A stretch of DNA of 64,000 bases from Paraburkholderia sp. CNPSo 3272 (lineage in GTDB: Bacteria; Pseudomonadota; Gammaproteobacteria; Burkholderiales; Burkholderiaceae). The position numbers and the translations under genes were made by a program. The notes under the pieces were generated by a model that was not told the origin of the DNA, did not search any database, and saw only the letters and a list, made by a program, of their open reading frames with translations. The DNA lies in assembly GCF_024206495.1 (NCBI RefSeq), contig NZ_JAMBPQ010000006.1, positions 277,663 to 341,662 on the forward strand, given 5' to 3'. This document shows positions 37,016 through 44,430 of the stretch, in pieces (the first letter of the stretch is position 1; each line of letters starts with the position of its first letter).

Positions 37016-38865
37016 AGCGACTTCTCCCCGTCCGTGGCGTCGGGTCCGTCGTCTTCCTCGGCCGTGCCCAGGTAGGCGTCGATCACTACCGGGTCGTTCT
37101 GGATCTGCACGGGCGTGCCCTGAGCGATGATCTCGCCATGATCCATCACGATGATGCGGTCGGACACGCCCATCACGAGCGCCATGTCGTGTTCGATCAG
37201 CAGCACGGTCACGCCCAGGTCGCGGATGCGGCGGATCTGCGCCATCAACGCGTGCTTTTCGGTTGGGTTCATGCCGGCGGCGGGTTCGTCGAGCAGCAAC
37301 AGGCGTGGCTGGCTCGCCAGCGCGCGGGCGATTTCCAGCCTGCGCTGATCGCCATAGGGGAGGTCCGAGGCATATTCGCTCGCGCGCGCGCCGAGCCCCA
37401 CCAGATCGAGCCAGCGCTGCCCGAGCGCGCCATGCTCGGCGGCTTCGGCGCGCGCGGCGCGCGTGCCGACGAGTTCCGCGACGAGCGCCGTGTGCAGGCG
37501 ATGATCCATGCCGATCAGCACGTTCTCGAACGCGCTCATATGGTTGAACAGGCGGATGCCCTGAAACGTGCGCGCGATGCCGCGATGCACGTTGCGATGG
37601 GGCGCACCGCCGCCAAGCGGCTCGCCGCGCCAGACGAGGCGGCCGCCGCTCGGGCGGATCACGCCCGTCAGGCAGTTGAACACCGTGGTCTTGCCCGCGC
37701 CGTTCGGGCCGATCAACGCGAGAATCTCGCCGCTGCGCACCTGGAATGTGATGCCGCCGATCGCGCGCACGCCGCCAAAGCGGCGTTCGAGGTCATGCAC
37801 CTCGAGCAGCGTCTCGCGCGCGGCGGCGGCTTCGAGGCCGCCGCTATCGGCGAGGGAAACGGCCGTCTCGCTTTCCTTGCCCGCCGCTTCCGCCGCTTCC
37901 GCTTCGTGCGCCACCGTCTCTTCCTCGGGCCGCGGCGCGGCGCGCCTCACGCGCGCGGGCCACAGTCCTTGCGGGCGCAACAACATGAGCACGACTAGCG
38001 CCACGGCAAAGCCGAAAATGCGCCACAGGTTCAAAAAGCGCAGCATTTCCGGCAGCCCCGCGACGATCAGCGCGCCGAGTATCACGCCGGGAATGCTGCC
38101 GCGTCCGCCCATCACGACGACGATGAGGATCGTCACCGACTGCAAGTACGTGAACGCGGTGGGGTCGATCGTGCCGAAGCGCGCGGCGAACAGACTGCCC
38201 GCGAGGCCGCCGATCAGCGCGCCGATCACATACGCGAGCATCTTCACGCGCAAGGTCGCAACACCCACCGCCTCGGCGGCAGCTTCGTCCTCGCGGATGC
38301 TGGTCCACGCGCGCCCGAGCCGCGAGCGTCCGAGCCGCACGGCGAACACCAGCACGACGATGAAGAACGCCATGCCCAGCACATACACCGAGCGCGGCGA
38401 GCTGAACTCGAAGCCGAACAGGTTCGGCGGCTCGATGCCGTAAATGCCGTTCGGGCCGCCGGTAATGTCGAGATTGGTGGCGACGATGCGCGTGATCTCG
38501 CCAAAGCCGAGCGTGACGATGGCGAGATAGTCGCTACGCAGGCGCAGCGTGGGATAGCCGATCACGACACCGGAAGCGCCCGCGAACACCAGGCTGAACG
38601 GCAGCGTCGCCCAGAACGAGAAGTGCAGCAGCGTTTCGAGCAGCGCCGTGGTATAGGCGCCGATGGCGAAAAACGCCGCGTAGCCGAGGTCGAGCAACCC
38701 GGCATAACCCACGACGATGTTCAACCCGAGGCCCAGAATCGCGTAGGTGATGATGGTGAGCCCGACGTCGACGATATAGCCGCTCGCGAACTTGGGCAGC
38801 GCGATCGCCAACGCGATCAGCACGCCGGAAACGACCCATGAGGTGTCCGTGGCCCGCGCGCGCAT
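37006..38865 (-). CDS. livM-livG: Fused LivM permease-LivG ATPase
   Basis: A 619-residue protein that joins two subunits normally encoded separately. Residues ~1-305 are LivM, with about nine membrane helices and LGLNIVVGYAGLLDLGYAAFFAIGAYT. A charged linker rich in Glu and Ala (about 306-345) follows. Residues ~350-600 are LivG, with Walker A GPNGAGKTT, LPYGDQRRLEIARALA and LLLLDEPAAGMNP. The fusion fixes the stoichiometry of permease and ATPase on one side of the importer. The ligand is probably an amino acid or related compound; the neighbouring oxidoreductase fits that. Confidence 0.9.
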   Translation of the reverse strand: MRARATDTSWVVSGVLIALAIALPKFASGYIVDVGLTIITYAILGLGLNIVVGYAGLLDLGYAAFFAIGAYTTALLETLLHFSFWATLPFSLVFAGASGVVIGYPTLRLRSDYLAIVTLGFGEITRIVATNLDITGGPNGIYGIEPPNLFGFEFSSPRSVYVLGMAFFIVVLVFAVRLGRSRLGRAWTSIREDEAAAEAVGVATLRVKMLAYVIGALIGGLAGSLFAARFGTIDPTAFTYLQSVTILIVVVMGGRGSIPGVILGALIVAGLPEMLRFLNLWRIFGFAVALVVLMLLRPQGLWPARVRRAAPRPEEETVAHEAEAAEAAGKESETAVSLADSGGLEAAAARETLLEVHDLERRFGGVRAIGGITFQVRSGEILALIGPNGAGKTTVFNCLTGVIRPSGGRLVWRGEPLGGGAPHRNVHRGIARTFQGIRLFNHMSAFENVLIGMDHRLHTALVAELVGTRAARAEAAEHGALGQRWLDLVGLGARASEYASDLPYGDQRRLEIARALASQPRLLLLDEPAAGMNPTEKHALMAQIRRIRDLGVTVLLIEHDMALVMGVSDRIIVMDHGEIIAQGTPVQIQNDPVVIDAYLGTAEEDDGPDATDGEKSLWG

Positions 38866-38868
38866 GTC

Positions 38869-39768
38869 TCACATCCTCTCGACCACGCGTTCACCGAACA
38901 GCCCGGTGGGCTTCACCACGAGCACGGCGATCAGCACACCGAACACGAACACGTCGGTCCACTGGGAGGATACATACCCCGCGCCGAACGCCTCCAGCAA
39001 GCCGATCAGGAAGCCGCCCACCATCGCCCCCGGAATATTGCCGATGCCGCCGAGCACGGCCGCCGTGAACGCGCGCAGCCCGAGCACGAAGCCCATGAAG
39101 AAGTTGATCTGCGTGTAGAAGAGCCCTTCCATGACGCCCGCGACCGCGGCGAGCGCCGAGCCGATGAAAAACGTGAGCTGGATGAGCCGCTCGACGTCGA
39201 TGCCCATGAGCCGCGCCGCATCCTGGTCGATGGCGAGCGCGCGCATGGCCGTGCCGACAAACGTATGGTGTACGAACAAATACAGCGCGATCATCAGCGC
39301 GAAGCTGGCCGCGATTATGCCGAGCTGCGCAAACGTGATATGCACTTGCGCAACGTCGAAGCCGGTATGCGTGAGCAGGTGCGGGTACGTGCGAAATCCC
39401 GCTCCGTAGGCGATCAGCACGCCGTTCTCCAGCAGTAGCGATACGGCTAGCGCCGTAATGAGAATGGACAGGCGCGGCGCGCGCAGCAAGGGCTGATAGG
39501 CCACGCGCGCGATCGCCACGCCGAGCACGCCGGTCGCGAGCATGGCCGCCGCGAAGGCCACGAACAGCGCGAGCACGAGCGGCAGGCGAGCGGCCGCGAG
39601 CGCGGAGAGCGCGGTCCAGCCCACGAACGCGCCCACCATGAAGAGATCCCCGTGTGCGAAGTTGATGAGCCGGATGATGCCGTAGACCATCGTGTAGCCG
39701 AGGGCGACGAGCGCGTAGAACGAGCCGATCGTCAGCCCCTCGATGACGAACTGGAAAAAGGTGCTCAT
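38869..39768 (-). CDS. livH: Branched-chain amino acid-type ABC transporter permease LivH
   Basis: A 299-residue inner-membrane permease with about eight hydrophobic segments. The start FFQFVIEGLTIGSFYALVALGYTMVYGI and the region MRALAIDQDAARLMGIDVERLIQLTF are LivH hallmarks. It forms the channel together with the LivM half of the fused protein, whose gene begins three bases after this stop. It lies 16 bases after the binding-protein gene. Confidence 0.9.
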   Translation of the reverse strand: MSTFFQFVIEGLTIGSFYALVALGYTMVYGIIRLINFAHGDLFMVGAFVGWTALSALAAARLPLVLALFVAFAAAMLATGVLGVAIARVAYQPLLRAPRLSILITALAVSLLLENGVLIAYGAGFRTYPHLLTHTGFDVAQVHITFAQLGIIAASFALMIALYLFVHHTFVGTAMRALAIDQDAARLMGIDVERLIQLTFFIGSALAAVAGVMEGLFYTQINFFMGFVLGLRAFTAAVLGGIGNIPGAMVGGFLIGLLEAFGAGYVSSQWTDVFVFGVLIAVLVVKPTGLFGERVVERM

Positions 39769-39784
39769 GAGCGGCCCAGCGCGC

Positions 39785-40951
39785 CTACTTCATTGCCACC
39801 CACTTGCCGCTGGCATCCTGGCGTTGGTAAGGCTCGAACTGATCGTTATGCACGACGACCGTGATGTACACGGCGCGGCTGCGGTCGCCCTTCGGATTGA
39901 AGCCGATCGTCCCCGTGGCGCCCTGGTAGTCCGTGATCTTGTGCAGCGCGGCGCTGATGTCGGCGGGTTTTGCCGACTTGCCGTCGGCGATGGCCTTGGC
40001 GGTCACGCCCACGGCGTCGTACTCGTACACCGAGTACGGCCCCGGCCCCTGGCCATAGGACTTGTTGTACTGATCGAGGTAGTCGTGCGCGCCTGGCAGA
40101 AACTGCGCGAGCGGCGCAGTCGTGATGATCATGCCGTCAGCGGCCGGTCCTGCCGTCTTCATGAGCGTGGGGTCATTGGTGCCGTCGCCGCCCATGAAGG
40201 TCATCTTCAGACCCACCTGGCGCGCTTCCTTCACGAGCAGACCCGCTTCGGAGAAATAACCCGTGTAGTAAATCACGTCCGGCTTGAGCGAGGAAACCTT
40301 GGTGAGCGTGGGCGAATAATCCATCTGGCCCGGCGTGATCGAGTCCGCATACACCACGTCCACGCCCATCTTCTTGAGCGATTCCACGGTGTTCTGCGCG
40401 AGACCCTTGGCATAGGTCGTGTTGTCGTCGATCACCGCCGCGCGCTTCGCGTGCAGCGAATTCTTGATGAAGCTCGCCGCGAACGGCCCTTGCTCGTCGT
40501 CACGGCCGATCGTGCGGAACACGTTGTCGTAGCCCATTTCCGTGAGCTTCGGATTGGTCGAGGCATCGAGCACGTAGGGAATGCCGGCGCGGTGGAAGGC
40601 GGTCAACTCGGGCAGTGCCGCGCTCGAGCAGTAGCCGCCCGCCACGGCAACCACGCCCGCGTCCACGAGCTTCTGCGCGGCCTGTACCGCCGTTTGCGCG
40701 TCGCACGCGTCGTCTTCGGGCACGAGTTCGATCTGCTTGCCGAGCACGCCACCCGCCGCGTTGATCCTGGCGGCCGCGAGCTTGGCGCCGTTCAGGATAT
40801 CCGTGCCCGCTGCGGCGCTGCTGCCCGAAAGCGGCACCGGCACGCCGATTTTGATGGTCTGCGCTTGTGCGAGTCCAGGCGCTAGCGCGGCGAGCGAAAA
40901 GAGCGTGAGCGCGAGGGTTGCATGCAGCGCGCCATTGTTCTGAGGATTCAT
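39785..40951 (-). CDS. livK: Branched-chain amino acid-type ABC transporter substrate-binding protein
   Basis: A 388-residue periplasmic protein of the Peripla_BP_6 family. Residues 1-30 form a Sec signal peptide ending AQA. The mature part starts IKIGVPVPLSGSSAAAGTDI, and VVAVAGGYCSSAALPELTAF and FRTIGRDDEQGPFAA are typical LivJ/LivK blocks. AGGAG precedes the ATG. It is first in the liv operon and is divergent from the FAD oxidoreductase gene with shared upstream DNA. The exact ligand (amino acid, amide or other) cannot be read from sequence. Confidence 0.9.
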   Translation of the reverse strand: MNPQNNGALHATLALTLFSLAALAPGLAQAQTIKIGVPVPLSGSSAAAGTDILNGAKLAAARINAAGGVLGKQIELVPEDDACDAQTAVQAAQKLVDAGVVAVAGGYCSSAALPELTAFHRAGIPYVLDASTNPKLTEMGYDNVFRTIGRDDEQGPFAASFIKNSLHAKRAAVIDDNTTYAKGLAQNTVESLKKMGVDVVYADSITPGQMDYSPTLTKVSSLKPDVIYYTGYFSEAGLLVKEARQVGLKMTFMGGDGTNDPTLMKTAGPAADGMIITTAPLAQFLPGAHDYLDQYNKSYGQGPGPYSVYEYDAVGVTAKAIADGKSAKPADISAALHKITDYQGATGTIGFNPKGDRSRAVYITVVVHNDQFEPYQRQDASGKWVAMK

Positions 40952-41158
40952 ATGAGCGGCTCCTGAGCGTGGACCCGACCGGGCGATGCCGCAACGCAGG
41001 CGAGCCCGCGCGGTCAGTTAGCGAAACGAAATAATTCGTTCGGTGCGATGCCCTGCAGGTCTTGCTCGCTCATGGCGCGCAGCTTGCATGGGTACCGGCG
41101 CATAACGACTTATCCATGATAGATGCATGCCATCATTTAGCTGCTATAGGGTATGCGC

Positions 41159-41206
41159 GTATACAAATTGCGTGCGCTCGCGCCAGCGTGAAGGTACTTT
41201 GTATAC
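41159..41206. promoter_or_regulatory. Paired GTATAC operators between liv and the oxidoreductase gene
   Basis: GTATACAAA (41159-41167) and its exact inverse TTTGTATAC (41198-41206) flank 30 bases. Each half is centred on a GTATAC palindrome and resembles the TTGTATACAA boxes of FCD/GntR-type repressors. Centres are 42 bases apart, four helical turns. The second box ends 18 bases before the oxidoreductase ATG, so binding there would block its promoter or start. Confidence 0.6.
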
Positions 41207-41224
41207 AGGCACGGAGGGGCGCGG

Positions 41225-42469
41225 ATGAAGACCATCGTACTGGGCGGCGGCATCGCAGGCGTCACGAGCGCGTATTACCTTGCGCGCGACGGCCGCGATG
41301 TCACCGTTATCGAGCGACGCCCAGGCGTTGCGCTCGAAACCAGTTTCGCCAACGCGGGGCTCGTCGCGCCGGGCCATTCCTACACGTGGGCCTCGCCCCG
41401 TGCCCCGAAAATCCTGCTCAAATCGCTCTTCGTCGAGGGCCAGGCGCTGCGCCTGCGCCTGAGGGCCGATCCGCACATGTGGGCATGGTGCGCGCAATTC
41501 CTGCTCAACTGCACCGAGGCGCGCTCGCGCGAGAACACCTCGCGCAAGGTGCGGCTGTGCCGCTATTCGCAGCACCAGCTGCAGGAGGTCACGGCGCGCG
41601 AGCAACTCGAATACGACCTCATCAGCCGCGGCCTGCTCTATCTCTATCGCGACGCCGCCTCGTTCGAGCGCGGCCGCGCCCACATGTCGATCCTCGTGGA
41701 AAACGGATTGCCGCTCGAAACGCTCGACGCCGCCGCCGTCGCGGCACGCGAGCCCGCGCTCGCCCACGCGCGCGAGCGCATCGCGGGCGCGATCTACTGC
41801 CCCAGCGACGCAAGCGGCGACGCGCATCGCTTCACGCGTGGGCTCAAGGACGTTTGCGAACGTATGGGTGTGCGCTTCGTGTTCGACGCCCCGATCGAGG
41901 CCATCGAATCCGCCGGCGATCGCATTGCCGGGGTGCGCACTAGCGCGGGCATGATCCAGGGCGACGACTACGTGCTAGCACTCGGCTCCTGGTCGCCGAT
42001 CCTCGCGCGGCCGCTCGGCTACCGCATCGCGGTCTATCCTGTGAAGGGCTATTCGGCCACGTTCCCCTGCGGACCCGGACACCGCCCGCCCGAGATGGGT
42101 GGCGTGGACGAGAATCACCTCGTGGCATGGGCGCGGTTTGGCGCGCGCCTGCGCTTCACGGCCACCGCGGATTTCGCGGGCTACGACACGCGCCACACGG
42201 CCGCCGATTTCACTTCCATGATGCAGGCGGCGCGCGAACTCTTTCCCCAGGGCGCCGATTACACGCAGCCGGCCTACTGGGCCGGACTACGCCCGATGAC
42301 ACCGGAGGGCACGCCGCTGATCGGCCGTACGCGCCATCGCAACCTCTTTCTGAATACGGGTCACGGACACATGGGCTGGACCATGTCGTGCGGCACCGCA
42401 AAACTGCTCGCCGACATCATGGCCGGGCGCGAGCCCGAACTCGACATGACGGGATTGACGCTGAGATGA
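41225..42469 (+). CDS. FAD-dependent D-amino acid dehydrogenase-like oxidoreductase (DadA family)
   Basis: A 414-residue FAD enzyme of the DAO/DadA family. The dinucleotide site is IVLGGGIAGVTSAYYLARDG followed by the acidic VTVIERR. ETSFANAGLVAPGHSYTWASP near residue 45 is the DadA-type substrate region, and GHGHMGWTMSCGTAKLLAD near the C terminus closes the FAD fold. It should deaminate D-amino acids or a similar amine, passing electrons to the respiratory chain. GGAGGGG precedes the ATG. Its stop overlaps the next start as ATGA, and the liv importer is divergent. Confidence 0.84.
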   Translation: MKTIVLGGGIAGVTSAYYLARDGRDVTVIERRPGVALETSFANAGLVAPGHSYTWASPRAPKILLKSLFVEGQALRLRLRADPHMWAWCAQFLLNCTEARSRENTSRKVRLCRYSQHQLQEVTAREQLEYDLISRGLLYLYRDAASFERGRAHMSILVENGLPLETLDAAAVAAREPALAHARERIAGAIYCPSDASGDAHRFTRGLKDVCERMGVRFVFDAPIEAIESAGDRIAGVRTSAGMIQGDDYVLALGSWSPILARPLGYRIAVYPVKGYSATFPCGPGHRPPEMGGVDENHLVAWARFGARLRFTATADFAGYDTRHTAADFTSMMQAARELFPQGADYTQPAYWAGLRPMTPEGTPLIGRTRHRNLFLNTGHGHMGWTMSCGTAKLLADIMAGREPELDMTGLTLR

Positions 42470-43260
42470 CCGCTACCGCGCCGCTGCAAAATCACGAGGA
42501 TGCCTACACAAAGCTCGACTTCGCGCTCGACGGCGGCATTGCCCGCCGCGCCGCGATCGGCCTCGTCGTGCTGGCCACCGATCACACGATCGAGTACGAA
42601 TGGCGCCATCTGTTGCGCCAGCCGGGCGTTGCGTTCTACGAGAGCCGGCTCGAGAATTCGCCGGACATCACACCGCCGCGCCTCGCGGAAATCGAGGCAC
42701 GCATCGCGCCCGCGGTGAGCCTCATACTGCCTGGCGAGCGTCTCGACGTGGTGGCGTTCGGCTGCACGTCGGCTTCGATGGTAATAGGCGAAGAGAAGGT
42801 CGCGGCGCGCATCCGCGAGGCGCGACCCGATATTGCCTGCACCACGCCGATCACGGCCGCGCTCGCCGCGCTCAAAGCGCTCGAGGTCCGCCGCGTGGCG
42901 CTGCTGACGCCCTACGTGCGCACCATCAACAACTTCATGCGCGATTACATCGAGGCGCGCGGCGTGGCCGTCACGCGCATGGCTTCGTTCGAGCATGCGG
43001 ACGATAACGAGGTGGCGCGCATCGATGAGAATTCGATTCGCAGTGCGATAGAAACGCTGGCACGCCACGACGATGCCGATGCGGTGTTCGTGTCGTGCAC
43101 CAGCCTGCGCGTGGCCGCGCTCGTGCCTCAGATCGAAGCGCAGACCGGCAAGCCGGTGCTGTCGAGCAACTACGCGATGGCGTGGCACGCGCTGCGGCTC
43201 GCGGGGGTGCAGGATAGCGAGCCGCAGCTGGGGCGCCTGTTGGCGCGGCAGTGCCAGTGA
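42466..43260 (+). CDS. Asp/Glu racemase-superfamily enzyme (maleate isomerase / EutA-like)
   Basis: A 264-residue cytoplasmic protein of the two-cysteine racemase superfamily that includes maleate cis-trans isomerase, arylmalonate decarboxylase and EutA of ectoine degradation. The two catalytic cysteines lie in AFGCTSASMVIG and VFVSCTSLRV. IGLVVLATDHTIEYEWRHLL near the start is typical of the maleate isomerase/EutA branch. It is translated from an ATG overlapping the oxidoreductase stop, so both act together, possibly in racemising and oxidising an imported amino compound. The substrate is not decided by sequence. Confidence 0.8.
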   Translation: MTATAPLQNHEDAYTKLDFALDGGIARRAAIGLVVLATDHTIEYEWRHLLRQPGVAFYESRLENSPDITPPRLAEIEARIAPAVSLILPGERLDVVAFGCTSASMVIGEEKVAARIREARPDIACTTPITAALAALKALEVRRVALLTPYVRTINNFMRDYIEARGVAVTRMASFEHADDNEVARIDENSIRSAIETLARHDDADAVFVSCTSLRVAALVPQIEAQTGKPVLSSNYAMAWHALRLAGVQDSEPQLGRLLARQCQ

Positions 43261-43314
43261 CCTTCAATGCGTAACGCGATGATCGGTCAACTCCGCGAAC
43301 ATCAGCTGATGAAA

Positions 43315-44280
43315 TCAGGCGTAGACAGGCTTGCCAGCCAGCGCGCTGCGAATCGCACCGCCGAGATCGCCGGCGGCGAACTTTGCCACATAGCCGCTCG
43401 CGCCTGCATTCTTCACGTGCGCTTCATTCGCGGTGCCGGTGAGCGATGAATGGATCACCACCGGAATATCCACGGTGCGCGGGTCCGCCTTGATCTTGCG
43501 CGTCAGCGTGAAACCATCCATTTCCGGCATTTCGAGGTCGGTGAGCACGAGCGCAATGCGATCCTTCGCGCGCACGCCCTCGCGCTCCGCGCTCGTCGCA
43601 ATCGCGTCGAGCTGCTTCCACGCTTCGAGGCCCGTCTTCGCCATCGTGTATTCTACGCCGAGCGCCTTGAGGCTCTGGCCGATCAGCTCGCGCGCGAAAC
43701 CCGAGTCGTCGGCGGCCAGCACCTTCGCGCCCGGCGGAATCATCGCGGGCTCGCCCACGTCTTCCTGCACGACCGCGCCGTGCTGCGCCGGGAACACGTC
43801 GCGCAGCACCTGCTCCACGTCCACCACCTGCACGAGCTTCTTGCTCTCCGGGTCGTTCTCGAGCCGTGCGATGCTAGTCACGCGGTTGCCCATCGTGACG
43901 TCGGCGGTCAGCACCTGGCTCCATTCGAGCCGCACGATCTCGTCGACACTTTCGAGCGCGAAGCCCTGGGTGGAGCGCGCGAATTCGGTCACGAGCAGGA
44001 TGTTCCGGCCCGTGGCCGGCTCGCAGCCCATGAGCCGCGGCAGGTCGATCACGGGCATCACCTGGCCGCGGATGTTCGCCGCGCCCAGCACGTAGGGCGA
44101 CGACGCCGCAATCGGCGTGATCGCCGGCATGCTCAGGATTTCCCGTACCTTGAAAACGTTGATGCCGAAGACTTCGCCAACCTCGCTGCCCGGCGCCGCG
44201 CCGAGACGGAAAAGCAGCAGCTCGAACTGGTTCGTGCTCGTCAGGCGGGTTCGTTCGTCGATTGCGAAGCCGCTATCCAT
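43315..44280 (-). CDS. cheV: Chemotaxis protein CheV (CheW-REC)
   Basis: A 321-residue coupling protein. The CheW-like domain (about 15-165) has GINVFKVREILSMP, LGAANIRGQVMPVIDLPRL and LLVTEFARSTQGF. The receiver (about 185-320) has the acceptor aspartate in LVLTDLEMPEMDGF and KVLAADDSGFAREL at its start. It links chemoreceptors to CheA and tunes signalling by phosphorylation. ATG 44280 follows GAGAGAAT; the frame opens further upstream without CheW similarity. No other che genes are in the window. Confidence 0.9.
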   Translation of the reverse strand: MDSGFAIDERTRLTSTNQFELLLFRLGAAPGSEVGEVFGINVFKVREILSMPAITPIAASSPYVLGAANIRGQVMPVIDLPRLMGCEPATGRNILLVTEFARSTQGFALESVDEIVRLEWSQVLTADVTMGNRVTSIARLENDPESKKLVQVVDVEQVLRDVFPAQHGAVVQEDVGEPAMIPPGAKVLAADDSGFARELIGQSLKALGVEYTMAKTGLEAWKQLDAIATSAEREGVRAKDRIALVLTDLEMPEMDGFTLTRKIKADPRTVDIPVVIHSSLTGTANEAHVKNAGASGYVAKFAAGDLGGAIRSALAGKPVYA

Positions 44281-44430
44281 GATTCTCTCGTGTCCTTTAC
44301 GTGTGGCGCGATGCGTCCCGCATCCGCTCCCTGCCAACGTCTACGGCCTGGCGCAAGAAATCTTGAGCCTGCCGCTCCCGCACGACCGTGCCGGATCAGG
44401 ACGCGCTCACACGCTTACACGCTCACACGC

